Assembly (NCBI GenBank): GCA_020444905.1
Contig: JAGRHQ010000006.1
Location: 1-43,192, forward strand
Direction: 5' to 3'
Length of the DNA stretch: 43,192 bases
Origin: Candidatus Competibacteraceae bacterium
Lineage (GTDB): Bacteria; Pseudomonadota; Gammaproteobacteria; Competibacterales; Competibacteraceae
Below are positions 8,305 through 17,297 of the stretch, piece after piece (within the stretch, counting starts at the first letter, position 1; every line of letters starts with the position of its first letter). A program made the position numbers and the translations under genes. Under the pieces are notes generated by a model, which did no database searches, was not told the DNA's origin, and saw only the letters and a list, made by a program, of their open reading frames with translations.

Positions 8305-10716
8305 ATGAATCAGGCAAAAGACCCGGACAGCCAGCGTCTTAGGCTCGTTAATCACCTGAAATTGATTGAGGATTTGTGGCAAAAACTTTATTACGTCAAG
8401 TGGAATCCCAAGTCGTTCGTGATGCTGGCCCGTTTAGCGCAAGACATGTTGAAAAATGCTCAGGGCCGAGATGATGAGCGTCTGCTCAAGCTGGTGACGC
8501 AACTGGAACACCATGTTAAAGGCTGTGCAACCGCCAATGCGATGCCGCCCGAATCGGAACGACAACGGCTAATCGCGCTGATTGATGCGTTACGTTTTAT
8601 CCTGGTTAAAAATGGCGGCAGCCTCAGCGATGAACCGCGGACCCGTCCACTGCTGACAGCGCATCCTGAGATTTTTCTGGTCGCCCCTGAGGGCGATAAG
8701 CCCTCGCTAATGACCAAACTGGAGGATTTTAACTACCGGGTGCGGCATATTTCCAAGCTGGCTGAGGCTGAAGAACGGTTGCACGAACGGATACCCGGCG
8801 CAGTGATCATCGATATGGATTTTCCCGAAGGAGCGGAAACGGTATTGGCAATGGTCGCTAATCTGCAAAAGCAGATTGGTTTGCGCTCGCCAGTGCTGTT
8901 TCTGGCTGAGCGCAATGATATGGCGGCGCGACTGGAAGCAGTGCGCGCAGGCGGGACTGCTTACTTTAGCAAACCTGTCGATAACGATGAATTGATTGGC
9001 CTGCTGCGGGAACTGCTGCTGCCGCAAACCTCGGAAGGGCATTACCGGGTGCTGATCGTCAACGACCGGCCTACCGAAGCTTGGGAGATGGCCGGCGCGC
9101 TGGAGGAACAGGGCGTTACGCCGCGCGTGCTCATTCAACCTCTGCAAGTATTGCAGGACATTCATCGCTTCCAGCCCGATCTGTTGTTAATTGATCTCGA
9201 TCTTAAGGAGGTCGCCGGACCGGAACTGGCCAAGGTCATTGCGCAACATCGGGATTGCGATATTCTGCCGATAATTCTGCTGTGTTACCCGGCGGATGTT
9301 GCACATTACCTGATGAATCTGGAGGTGCCAGGCGCCAGTTTGCTGACCAAACCGGCACCTGTTAGCTATTTGTGCTGGGAAGTCAAGCAACGGTTGCGCC
9401 GGGCGCGCGCCATACGCGTCAAGCTGAGTCTGCTCAGTGATAACGATGTGGTCAGCGGTCTTTACAATCGCCGGCGCTTCATGGCGCTCATGGAGCGGGA
9501 ACTGGAGGCGATGGGCCTGCGTCTGCAAGCTTTGGTGGTGATTTTCATCATGCTGGACAATTTGCGCTCTATTAGAGATTCGGCAGGTGTAGCGACAGCC
9601 GACGAGGTTGTAGGGCAAGCTGCAGGCCGGTTGCGGCAGGTGCTGACTTCCGAGCAACCGTCTGCACGGTTTAGTGACACTGTTTTTGCGGTACTGGCGC
9701 CGAATCTGTTCGGAGAAGCGCCGCTTAATCTGGCCCGCCGCATTCGGGATGTGCTGGAAACCGGCTTCTACAAAGTGGGTGATCAGGCGCTGCTGTTGCG
9801 GACCAGTATTGGCATCGCCGTTACCAATGACCGTAGCCAGGATCATCTGATGCTGGTCCAGCGAGCGGATTCAGCCTGTGGACTAGCGCAGGAAGCTAAG
9901 GGCGAACGCATCCATTTCCAGCAGAATGTCCCTAGAGCGAAGCGTGATCCTGAAACCTCTTCGCGAGCGCGGGTGCTGGACCAAGTCCGCGAGATCGTTG
10001 AACATGAATGGCTTTGGCTGGTTTTTCAACCTATTGCCAGTATGCGCGGCGATGTGAATGAACGTTATGAAGTATTGTTGCGCTTGCGCGATAACCAGGG
10101 CCAGGAACTGGTGTCAGGCAGCATATTCGGCGTAGTGCATAATCACGAGCTGGGGTTGACGCTGGATCGCTGGATCATTGCTCAAACCCTGGAAATGCTC
10201 CGGCAACGGCAGACTACAACTACTTTATTTATCAAAATCTTGCCGATTACCTTACAGGATAAGACTCTCAGCGTCTGGTTGCGCGGAAAGTTGGAGGAAA
10301 CTGGCGTTGAGGCGCAGCGCATTGTGTTCGAGGTCGCCGAATCGACGGCGGAACGCAGCCTGCGTGACATGTTTACCTTCCTCAGCGGCATCAAGCTACT
10401 TGGTTGCGGCTTTTGCCTGGACCGTTTTGGCCGAGGGACGGATTCACTGAGTTTGCTCAAAAATCTGGGCGCAGATTATGTCAAACTGGATATGCACTTC
10501 GTCAACAACCTTGCCAAGGATGCCAAAAAGCAGGCCCAACTCAAGGATTTGGTGCATAATCTGGAGTCGTTGGGCGCTGCCACCATCGTGGGCGGCGTCG
10601 AAGACGTACAGGCCATGTCAGTGTTGTGGTCACTGGGCGTGGATCTAATTCAGGGCTTTTTCCTGCAACATCCCTATCGCGAGATGAGTTACGATTTTAC
10701 CAGCGCGGGGTTTTGA
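8305..10716 (+). CDS. FimX-like protein: tandem receiver domains with degenerate GGDEF and EAL
   Basis: An 803-residue cytoplasmic protein. After a helical N-terminus (1-115) there are two receiver-like domains (about 120-235 and 248-365), a GGDEF fold (about 385-545) and an EAL fold (about 555-800). The GGDEF signature is replaced by FSDTVF, so cyclase activity is unlikely. The EAL motif reads YEVLLRL and the usual DDFG reads LDRFGRG, losing a metal ligand, so phosphodiesterase activity is also doubtful; c-di-GMP binding may persist. This layout is that of FimX, which regulates type IV pilus assembly and twitching. Receiver acidic residues are only partly kept. AAGGAG precedes the ATG. It overlaps the convergent epimerase-like gene by 28 bp. 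FimX function is inference. Confidence 0.85.
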   Translation: MNQAKDPDSQRLRLVNHLKLIEDLWQKLYYVKWNPKSFVMLARLAQDMLKNAQGRDDERLLKLVTQLEHHVKGCATANAMPPESERQRLIALIDALRFILVKNGGSLSDEPRTRPLLTAHPEIFLVAPEGDKPSLMTKLEDFNYRVRHISKLAEAEERLHERIPGAVIIDMDFPEGAETVLAMVANLQKQIGLRSPVLFLAERNDMAARLEAVRAGGTAYFSKPVDNDELIGLLRELLLPQTSEGHYRVLIVNDRPTEAWEMAGALEEQGVTPRVLIQPLQVLQDIHRFQPDLLLIDLDLKEVAGPELAKVIAQHRDCDILPIILLCYPADVAHYLMNLEVPGASLLTKPAPVSYLCWEVKQRLRRARAIRVKLSLLSDNDVVSGLYNRRRFMALMERELEAMGLRLQALVVIFIMLDNLRSIRDSAGVATADEVVGQAAGRLRQVLTSEQPSARFSDTVFAVLAPNLFGEAPLNLARRIRDVLETGFYKVGDQALLLRTSIGIAVTNDRSQDHLMLVQRADSACGLAQEAKGERIHFQQNVPRAKRDPETSSRARVLDQVREIVEHEWLWLVFQPIASMRGDVNERYEVLLRLRDNQGQELVSGSIFGVVHNHELGLTLDRWIIAQTLEMLRQRQTTTTLFIKILPITLQDKTLSVWLRGKLEETGVEAQRIVFEVAESTAERSLRDMFTFLSGIKLLGCGFCLDRFGRGTDSLSLLKNLGADYVKLDMHFVNNLAKDAKKQAQLKDLVHNLESLGAATIVGGVEDVQAMSVLWSLGVDLIQGFFLQHPYREMSYDFTSAGF

Positions 10717-11597
10717 GCAAATTGTCTTTGCAAGATCGCCGCGTACCCATCACGATAACCGGGATAGCGAAACTGAAAGCCAGTCGCGCGGAGTCGGGCA
10801 TTCGAGCAACGTTTGCTGGCGCGTATGCGCGTCGTCGGGTCACGGCGGGTTTCAGCGCCAGGCTTTACAGGGGGTTGAGCGACTCGACGCGGCTTCGGCG
10901 TCCCCAGTTGGTTCGCCAGCCAATCCAGAACTTCATCCAGCGGCGCGGGGCAGTCGTCAACAGCGATATAAAGCTGCTCCGGTTCGGGAAGTTGCAGCAG
11001 ATGCTCCAGCACCCGAGCGCAGTCGTCGCGATGAATACGGTTGGTATAAATCGGCGGACCCTCTGGACAAGTCGCCGCACCGTCACGGACGCTGTTAACC
11101 AGCCGGGTGCGGCCTGGGCCGTAGATGCCGCCAAAGCGAACTGCGATGGCTGGCCAAGCACTAGCCCACATTAACTGCTCGCCTTGGCGGATGCAGCGAC
11201 CGCTGAAACCTTGCGCCTCAGCCGGTGAGTCTTCATTCACCCATTCTCCCTGGTGCTGAGCGTACACCGAGGTGCTGGAAGTAAAGAGCAGTCGTTTCGG
11301 GTGCTGGCTGGCTTGGCGCAGCGCTTCCAGCAGATGACTGACTCCGGTCACGTAAGCGGCTTGGTACTGGGCTTCGCTGAAACCAGCGGCGGCGGCGCTG
11401 TACACCACGCAATCCAGCCTGGGGGGGAGGTTGGTCAAAGTCGCGGAGTCGGTCAAGTCAGCGGCAATCGGTTGAATGCCTGGCGGCATAGCAGCCGGGT
11501 GGCGCTTCAGGCCCCAGACTTGATGTCCTGCGGTGTGCAGAGCCTGTCCGAGAGATGTCCCCAGATCGCCGCAGCCAGCAATCAGAATACGCGACAT
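10689..11597 (-). CDS. NAD-dependent epimerase/dehydratase family protein (extended SDR)
   Basis: The N-terminus ILIAGCGDLGTSLGQAL is a Rossmann dinucleotide-binding motif of the atypical SDR class (YeeZ-like). SSTSVYAQ matches the Ser/Tyr region, but the Lys of a classical YxxxK is not visible. Length is 302 residues. YeeZ-type proteins act on unknown nucleotide-sugar-like substrates. The gene is divergent from mutY, the two starts being about 35 bp apart, and convergent with the FimX-like gene with overlapping 3' ends. Substrate cannot be named. Confidence 0.8.
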   Translation of the reverse strand: MSRILIAGCGDLGTSLGQALHTAGHQVWGLKRHPAAMPPGIQPIAADLTDSATLTNLPPRLDCVVYSAAAAGFSEAQYQAAYVTGVSHLLEALRQASQHPKRLLFTSSTSVYAQHQGEWVNEDSPAEAQGFSGRCIRQGEQLMWASAWPAIAVRFGGIYGPGRTRLVNSVRDGAATCPEGPPIYTNRIHRDDCARVLEHLLQLPEPEQLYIAVDDCPAPLDEVLDWLANQLGTPKPRRVAQPPVKPGAETRRDPTTRIRASKRCSNARLRATGFQFRYPGYRDGYAAILQRQFAQNPALVKS

Positions 11598-11631
11598 GAC
11601 AAATCCTTCTCTATCGAAAACTCAAGGTCGG

Positions 11632-12681
11632 ATGAATCCAGTGAAATTCAGCCAGCGGGTGTTGAACTGGTTCGACATGCATGGGCGCAAGCAGTTGCCC
11701 TGGAAAGACTATCCTACCCCGTATCGGGTTTGGGTGTCGGAAATCATGCTCCAGCAAACCCAGGTGGCGACGGTCATTCCCTATTATGAACGGTTCATGG
11801 CCCGGTTTCCGGATATTCGCGCTCTGGCTGATGCCGAACTGGATGAAGTGTTGCAACTGTGGGCGGGATTGGGTTACTACGCCCGCGCTCGCCATTTGCG
11901 CCAGACTGCCCGGATCGTGCGCGACCGGCATGAGAGCCGGATGCCGCTGGATATTGCAACTCTTCAGGAATTGCCTGGCATCGGTCGGTCGACGGCTGGA
12001 GCGATTCTAGCGCTGGCGGCGGGACAGCGACAACCGATTCTTGATGGTAACGTCAAACGCTTGTTGGCGCGATTCGCAGCCGTGGAAGGCTGGCCAGGTC
12101 AGTCGCGGGTCCAGGCGGCGTTGTGGGAATTGGCGGAGCGTTACACTCCGGTCGAACGGGTTGCGGATTATACCCAGGCGATGATGGATCTTGGGGCGAT
12201 GATTTGCATACCTCGTCAGCCGCGTTGCAAATCTTGTCCGCTGATCGAAGATTGTGTCGCCTATGCCCAAGGGCGCCAAGCGGATTTTCCAGCGCCGAAA
12301 CCCCGCCGAGTGCTGCCGGTGCGCGCAATTCGGATGGTGCTGGCGCGGACAGGGAATGGCGAGGTGTTGTTAGAGCGCCGGCCACCCGTCGGTATTTGGG
12401 GTGGATTGTGGAGCTTTCCGGAATGTCCGCTGGAGGTTGACCTCGCCGACTGGTGTTGGGAGAAATTGGGGCTGATCGTGAACCCTGAACCGCCGTGGGC
12501 AGTTATGCGGCATGGCTTCAGTCATTTCCATCTGGAGATTACTCCGTCGCCAGTGCAGGTAACCGAACAAAGTGGGATTATCATGGAAGGCGCGCGGTTT
12601 GTCTGGTATAACGGCGATCATTTCGACCGTCATGGGATGGCTGCGCCGGTAAAGCGCCTGCTGGCGATGCTCGTTAAATAA
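11632..12681 (+). CDS. mutY: A/G-specific adenine DNA glycosylase
   Basis: Removes adenine mispaired with 8-oxoguanine in the base-excision GO repair system. Seen are the VSEIMLQQTQV helix with the catalytic Glu, the helix-hairpin-helix LPGIGRSTAGAI, the catalytic Asp in ILDGNVKR, and the [4Fe-4S] cluster ligands C-x6-C-x2-C-x5-C (CIPRQPRCKSCPLIEDC). The C-terminal Nudix-like 8-oxoG recognition domain includes GIWGGLWSFPE. Start 11632 gives MNPVKFSQRVLNWFD, which aligns with the usual MutY N-terminus and has AAGG upstream; the longer frame back to 11596 would overlap the divergent gene. yggX follows at 26 bp, the order common in gammaproteobacteria. Confidence 0.97.
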   Translation: MNPVKFSQRVLNWFDMHGRKQLPWKDYPTPYRVWVSEIMLQQTQVATVIPYYERFMARFPDIRALADAELDEVLQLWAGLGYYARARHLRQTARIVRDRHESRMPLDIATLQELPGIGRSTAGAILALAAGQRQPILDGNVKRLLARFAAVEGWPGQSRVQAALWELAERYTPVERVADYTQAMMDLGAMICIPRQPRCKSCPLIEDCVAYAQGRQADFPAPKPRRVLPVRAIRMVLARTGNGEVLLERRPPVGIWGGLWSFPECPLEVDLADWCWEKLGLIVNPEPPWAVMRHGFSHFHLEITPSPVQVTEQSGIIMEGARFVWYNGDHFDRHGMAAPVKRLLAMLVK

Positions 12682-12706
12682 TTGTAAATAAATATAGGAA
12701 TTTATA

Positions 12707-12979
12707 ATGTCTCGAATGGTGAAATGCATCAAACTTGGCGTCGAAGCCGAGGGTTTGGATCGGCCGCCTTATCCGGGCGAACTAGGCAAGCGGATCTTCG
12801 AAAATGTGTCCAAGGCGGCCTGGCAGCAGTGGTTGCGACAGCAGACCATGCTGATTAATGAGTACCGTTTGACGCCGTTTGAGCCGAAGGCTCGCCAGTT
12901 CCTGGAGGAGCAGATGACGCAGTTCTTCTTTGGCGAGGGAGCAGCCCCGCCTGAGGGTTATGTGCCGCCACCGGCGTGA
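12707..12979 (+). CDS. yggX: Iron-trafficking / oxidative-damage protection protein YggX
   Basis: A 90-residue protein matching the YggX family: [21 protein letters not shown] with the conserved cysteine near the N-terminus, then [20 protein letters not shown]. YggX protects iron-sulfur clusters and lowers oxidative DNA damage, so its pairing with mutY is functional as well as positional. The C-terminal [10 protein letters not shown] tail is typical. It is probably co-transcribed with mutY. Confidence 0.95.
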   Translation: MSRMVKCIKLGVEAEGLDRPPYPGELGKRIFENVSKAAWQQWLRQQTMLINEYRLTPFEPKARQFLEEQMTQFFFGEGAAPPEGYVPPPA

Positions 12980-12984
12980 GCATC

Positions 12985-13013
12985 TTGACGCTTGAGGCAG
13001 GAACTGCTTAAAT
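12985..13013 (+). promoter_or_regulatory. Sigma-70 promoter of tRNA-Phe
   Basis: TTGACG (12,985-12,990) and TTAAAT (13,008-13,013) are separated by exactly 17 bp. A GC-rich discriminator (gcgcgtc) follows, as is usual for stringently controlled stable-RNA promoters. The start point would be near 13,020, about 24 nt before the tRNA. Confidence 0.75.
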
Positions 13014-13043
13014 GCGCGTCTATTTTGCATCCCGCCAAATTTT

Positions 13044-13125
<82 letters not shown>

Positions 13126-13132
<7 letters not shown>

Positions 13133-14181
13133 GTTACAGCCTTTTCAGGCCATGATTGATTTTCCGCTGTGCCGAAATTTGTGCGAACGAGGCGCGGTCT
13201 AGCAATGCGCTCGGCGTGTTCAGCCAAGTGGTCTGTACTGAGATGGGCATAGCGCAAAACCATCTCTAACGTGGACCATCCCCCGAGTTCCTGAAGGACA
13301 TTGAGCGGCGTTCCCGCTTGTACATGCCAGCTTGCCCAAGTGTGGCGTAGGTCGTGCCAGCGGAAGTTCTGGATGTCGGCTCGTTGTAGCGCCTTTTGCC
13401 AAGCATGGTTATTGGCGCGGGTGACGGGTTTCCCCTCGTAAACGAATACGCGGGTCTCATGTTTTCCTTGCTGCTCGCGTAAAACAAGCATGGCTTGCAC
13501 GTTGAGCGGTACGGCGATCGCTCGTCGCTGTCCTTTGGCCTGATCTACATGAATCCAGGCGCGGCGTTGTTCCAAGTCAACCTGGTTCCATTCCAACGCA
13601 ACCACATTGTTCTCGCGCAATCCAGTCGCCAAGGTAAATTGCGCCATTGCGGCAAGATGATCGGGTAATTCCGCCAAGAGCCGTTCTGACTCCTCATGAG
13701 TCAACCAGCGCACTCGCCGCTTGGGTTCGGCCAACATGCGTATGGTGGGCACGCTGTCAATCCAGCCCCATTCTTTGCAGGCCGTGTTCAAGATGGCGCG
13801 AACAATGGCGAGGAGCCGGTTGACGGTTGATGGCGTAACGCCCGTGCGGATTCTCGCTTGGGTGATTCGGTCGATTACGGCGCGATCAATTTGATCCAGC
13901 GATAAAGGTCCGAGAATCGGATCGACTTGGCGCAAATGCCGCTTGATGTCGCGTAGCCATCGGCTGTTGGGGTTTTCTTGAAGCCATCTTACAACAGCTT
14001 GTTGCCAAGTATAGCGGGGTCGATCTCCCAGCTTTACTTGCCTCCAGAGTTCGGCTTTACGGGTATCGTGGTACTCCTGCGCCTGTCGGCGGTCGGTAGT
14101 TTGAGTAGTTTCCCGTAGCTCGTTGCCGTCTGGTGTGGTGAAACGGATCCACCAGACCGCACCGCGTTTGTAGAGTGACAT
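13126..14181 (-). CDS. int: Tyrosine recombinase integrase
   Basis: Integrates and excises the element at the tRNA-Phe 3' end. 351 residues: an N-terminal SAM-like core-binding domain (about 55-140) and a catalytic domain with R189 (ATGLRENN), H276-x-x-R279 (HDLRHTW), W302 and nucleophile Y311 (RYAHL). The full R-H-R-W-Y set is present, so it should be active. The ATG has AGGAG 8 nt upstream. The start lies 148 bp inside the preceding excisionase-like gene, and the last codons lie inside attL. Confidence 0.95.
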
Positions 14182-14381
14182 ATCGTGGTCTCCTGCGCCG
14201 GTCGCGCATGGTTATTATTGTTCACCCAGGTCGTTACCGCGATGGCCGGGATCATGGCGCGGCGTCCCAGCTTGACGATGGGAAAAGCGCCTTGTTGCGC
14301 GAGGCGGCGCACGGTTTTGGTGCTGATGCCGCCGAGTTGGCGGGCCGCTTCGTCGAGGTTCCACAGTAGAACGTCAGGCAT
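14034..14381 (-). CDS. Helix-turn-helix excisionase/AlpA-like protein
   Basis: 115 residues. The N-terminal 60 residues hold a winged-helix DNA-binding motif: NLDEAARQLGGISTKTVRRL followed by QQGAFPIVKLGRR, the MerR/excisionase family pattern. Such proteins direct integrase toward excision or activate integrase transcription. The start ATG overlaps the stop of the HNH gene, implying coupling. The C-terminal half is low in recognisable structure and is read in a second frame over the first 148 bp of int, so the biological end could be shorter in relatives. Confidence 0.75.
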   Translation of the reverse strand: MPDVLLWNLDEAARQLGGISTKTVRRLAQQGAFPIVKLGRRAMIPAIAVTTWVNNNNHARPAQETTICHSTNAVRSGGSVSPHQTATSYGKLLKLPTADRRRSTTIPVKPNSGGK

Positions 14382-14799
14382 GATCAAACAGATCTCCCAG
14401 GGCGAGTAGTCGGCGTCGGGTTTTGTAGGCGGTTTGCTGGTGATGGTCCCGGTCATGTGCGAGGTGACACCGCTGGCACAGGGCGCGTAGGTTCTCCGGG
14501 GCGTTGTGCTCGGGCGTGTGATCAAGGTGGGCGATGGTGAGCACCACGCGGATCATTTTACGGCTGCAATACTCGCTGCCCTTTGCACGTCCCCGGTATT
14601 CACCGGTGTCGGCGTCGTGCACCGCGCCCGTGTCGGCGATCATGAACGTGCCTGCATCGTCATCGATACCTCGGGCAATGACGATAGAGTTCGGAACGCC
14701 GCACTGTTCGCAGGCATTTCCGGCGCGTTTCAAAGTGGCGGCGCGTATCTCCTGCCAGTTGTCTGGGTATCGTTTGCGGTTTTCAGGCTTGATCGGCAT
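14374..14799 (-). CDS. HNH endonuclease
   Basis: 141 residues. CEQCG and CQRCH supply two pairs of zinc-binding cysteines, and TIAHLDHTPEHNAPENLRALC holds the H-N-H catalytic core. Phage HNH proteins nick DNA during packaging or repair, but this one lies in the int/recombination region and not beside a terminase. The ATG at 14,799 has AGGAAG upstream; the longer frame to 14,910 is not supported. Its stop overlaps the start of the excisionase-like gene. Confidence 0.85.
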   Translation of the reverse strand: MPIKPENRKRYPDNWQEIRAATLKRAGNACEQCGVPNSIVIARGIDDDAGTFMIADTGAVHDADTGEYRGRAKGSEYCSRKMIRVVLTIAHLDHTPEHNAPENLRALCQRCHLAHDRDHHQQTAYKTRRRLLALGDLFDHA

Positions 14800-14833
14800 G
14801 ATTGGGCTTCCTAGCCATCCTTGGCGCGAGGGG

Positions 14834-15043
14834 TCAAGCTGCGTCCGGCGCCGTGGTTTCCGTGTACTGCGGAAAGGCTTGCCCAAGCCGGTAGTCGGTG
14901 GCATAGGCAAAGACGGTCTGGCCGTCCGGGGTGGTCCAGGCCGGGACGCTCAGTACGATCTCGGGCTGATCGTTGCGGGTCTCGATGATCAGCCTTGCGT
15001 TGTGCTTGCGCAGCAATTTGGTGATGCGATCCAGTAGGGTCAT
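14834..15043 (-). CDS. Small hypothetical protein
   Basis: 69 residues: a helical N-terminus (MTLLDRITKLLRKHNARLII) then a beta-like half with PAWTTPDGQTVFAYATDYRLGQAF. Not recognised. It sits in line with the leftward recombination genes, with a GGAG-like site before the ATG. Probably an accessory early protein. Confidence 0.6.
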   Translation of the reverse strand: MTLLDRITKLLRKHNARLIIETRNDQPEIVLSVPAWTTPDGQTVFAYATDYRLGQAFPQYTETTAPDAA

Positions 15044-15088
15044 GTCGGGGTCTCCTTGTGCCGTCCGTGGCGCGTGGTTTTGGCTACA

Positions 15089-15307
15089 TCAGAATGATAC
15101 AGGTAGTTGCACTGGTGTCGTTCCTTCGTCAAAGGACTTCCTTAATCCCAGTCCTTCTATTTGTTCCAATAATGGTTTTCCATCCAATTCTTTATGATTG
15201 GCATTTACCTCATACCGCAATTCATTCCTGTCTATAATGTTTCCTTCCTTTGTAATCCACAGGATCGATTCCTTAACCCCGATTCTGGTTCTGTAGATGG
15301 TTCTCAT
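15089..15307 (-). CDS. Small hypothetical protein with a duplicated C-terminus elsewhere
   Basis: 72 residues, not recognised by function. The last 20 residues (GLGLRKSFDEGTTPVQLPVSF region) recur in a decayed copy at 22,117-22,215. Its start overlaps the stop of the RecE-like gene by 4 nt (ATGA type), so it is translationally coupled to it. Confidence 0.65.
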   Translation of the reverse strand: MRTIYRTRIGVKESILWITKEGNIIDRNELRYEVNANHKELDGKPLLEQIEGLGLRKSFDEGTTPVQLPVSF

Positions 15308-16125
15308 AGCGTTAATTCTCCTATCGGCAAGTCAAAGCGGCCGGGGCTGTTCTTTGTGGTGGTCGGCGTGAAACTCATGAACAACGGATCGTCGTCCAGG
15401 TCAGCAACCGGGGCGGCTTCCGACCAATCGCGAGCTTTCCAGCATTCATCAAAGCGATCCAGGGCCGTCCGCCATTGGTTGCGTCCTTCGGCTAACATCG
15501 CTTTCGTCATCTCCAGCAGTTGAACCTCGTAGGGTTCACGGGTCTGGACAAAAACGAACGTGACGCGCAAGGAGTCCGAAAGATCGGCATAAAACGCTGC
15601 CGATAACGGGTAGCGATAGCGCGTCATAGCGGTTTCGATCAGGTTTAGGTCGTAGATCGTCTTGAGTTCCACGACATGCCTCTTTTCCTCTTGATGCACG
15701 TCCAGGCGCGCTTTCAAGGGGAGCAATCCGGCTTGCCGTGACTGGATGATCGTCCGCTCTTTTTTGCCGCTAGTGATCAACTTCCGGGCGTCCGGGTCGG
15801 CTTTCAGGGCCGCGACAATCGCTTGTACGCGTTCAAAGTCGTTCGGGGTGATAACGATCTTGCCGGTCGCTGCCAGTGCGGCATAGCGGGCTTTACCGTC
15901 TTTGGTGCGGCGGTTGCCGGTGTCGATCACGAATTCATCGCCAAATTGGAGCGGGGTCAAGCTCAGGCAGTGAACCAGCGTCCCAAACTGCATTGCAGCG
16001 CTCGGTTTCTGTTCCTGCCGGTGCGGGTCCAAGTGCTTCCTGTAGCATTCGGCGGGGCTTTCCAGTAGGTCTTTCAACCAATGCGAGCTAATGCAGGGAA
16101 TCTCTTGATAGGTCGCGTTGTCCAT
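15304..16125 (-). CDS. RecE-like exodeoxyribonuclease, PD-(D/E)XK fold
   Basis: Phage 5'-3' exonuclease of the Exo VIII / DUF3799 type, which makes single-stranded tails for annealing recombination. The N-terminus has the family signature ISSHWLKDLLESPAECY, then GTLVH, and the nuclease core D142 (LKARLD) with E153-x-K155 (VVELKT). 273 residues from the ATG at 16,125, where GGAG lies 9 nt upstream; the TTG five codons earlier overlaps that ribosome site. A RecT-type annealase is not evident next to it; the 178-residue protein at 17,298 is the only candidate, without visible homology. Confidence 0.85.
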   Translation of the reverse strand: MDNATYQEIPCISSHWLKDLLESPAECYRKHLDPHRQEQKPSAAMQFGTLVHCLSLTPLQFGDEFVIDTGNRRTKDGKARYAALAATGKIVITPNDFERVQAIVAALKADPDARKLITSGKKERTIIQSRQAGLLPLKARLDVHQEEKRHVVELKTIYDLNLIETAMTRYRYPLSAAFYADLSDSLRVTFVFVQTREPYEVQLLEMTKAMLAEGRNQWRTALDRFDECWKARDWSEAAPVADLDDDPLFMSFTPTTTKNSPGRFDLPIGELTL

Positions 16126-16168
16126 CTTGATCTTCTCCAAGGTTGCGCCTTCCCTGGCGCGAGTGGTT

Positions 16169-17230
16169 TTAAGCCGCTTGCTGTGCGCTGTTCAATCCTG
16201 CTTGGAAACCGCGCTGGTACGCTTCATCAAGGGCTTTAGCCGTTGCCAGGTTAGCGTTCAACGCTTGTTTGAGATCGGCAACCGGATCATTGGCCTTGCC
16301 TTTGCGGATGGGCTTGACGGCCTTGGCCTTAGCGGCTTCAAGGGCACGTTGCTGGGCTTCCAATTCCGCTTGTTGCCGTTCGATGGCTTCCCGTTCCTGT
16401 TGCAACCGGGCTTCCTGGGCTTCGCGGGCTTGCCGGGCTTCTCGCTCTTGGCGTTCCTGTTCCTTGCGTTGCGCCTTCAATTCGGCTTCCTGCGCTTCCC
16501 GTTGCGCCTTCAATTCGGCTTCCTGGGCTTCGCGTTCAACTTTCAATCGGGCTTCTTCGGTCTTGCGGGCTTCCTCTGCAATTCGCACTTCTTCCGCCTT
16601 ACGGGCCGCTTCGGCTTCGCGCAATTTCGCCAATTCTTCCCGTTCGGCCTGGATGCGGGCCGCTTCGGCTTCATGCAGCAACCGGGCATTCAGGGTCGCT
16701 TTCAAATCTTTCCGAACTTCATTTAGGGCTTCAATGGCATCTGGTAGAAATTCCTGAAACTCGGCTTCTGTAACTTCCTGCACTTGCGCCTGTTCCAAGG
16801 CCGTGCGGATGACTTCTGATGGCTGATTAGCCATTTCAGCAGCACGGTAGCGGATGGCGCTGATCTTGGCGGCAATTCCCGCCAAGCGGGCCGCTTCGGC
16901 TCTGGCTTTCGCTGCCTTTTCCTCTTCCTTGCGCTTTTCTTCTGCCTTGATTTGTTCGTCAATCGGTTCCTCAAGCGCTAGCAGTTCGGCGGTGATTCGC
17001 TTGGCTTCCGCGTCAATCAGGCGGGTGCGTTCCAGTGCCGGCGCTTTCAATTCCACCCGGAGCTTTTCTAATGCAACTCGGTAGCCTTTCACTTCGGCAC
17101 GGGCTTTCTTCGCTTCGTCCATGCCTTTCGTAGTGGTGACTTCAAACAGTTGCCCGCTATATTTCTCGTTCAGGATCGCTAGAGCGGCGGCGGTTTGGTT
17201 GTATTCAGTGATTTGGTATTGCTCGGTCAT
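16169..17230 (-). CDS. Long coiled-coil protein of the recombination cluster
   Basis: 353 residues, almost entirely charged heptad helix from about 60 to 320 (repeated blocks such as EAELKAQREAQ). The N-terminal 60 residues are globular (ITEYNQTAAALAILNEKYSG), resembling the DUF1351 proteins found beside phage RecT/RecE. The C-terminus ends in a short helical domain. Likely a scaffold or accessory factor of the recombination complex; role not demonstrated. Start has a GAGAT-like site only. Confidence 0.75.
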   Translation of the reverse strand: MTEQYQITEYNQTAAALAILNEKYSGQLFEVTTTKGMDEAKKARAEVKGYRVALEKLRVELKAPALERTRLIDAEAKRITAELLALEEPIDEQIKAEEKRKEEEKAAKARAEAARLAGIAAKISAIRYRAAEMANQPSEVIRTALEQAQVQEVTEAEFQEFLPDAIEALNEVRKDLKATLNARLLHEAEAARIQAEREELAKLREAEAARKAEEVRIAEEARKTEEARLKVEREAQEAELKAQREAQEAELKAQRKEQERQEREARQAREAQEARLQQEREAIERQQAELEAQQRALEAAKAKAVKPIRKGKANDPVADLKQALNANLATAKALDEAYQRGFQAGLNSAQQAA

Positions 17231-17297
17231 CTCAATTCAACCCGCCATTGCTGACGGGTGCCTCATGGATTAGGGATTATGGATTATGGATTAGTGG

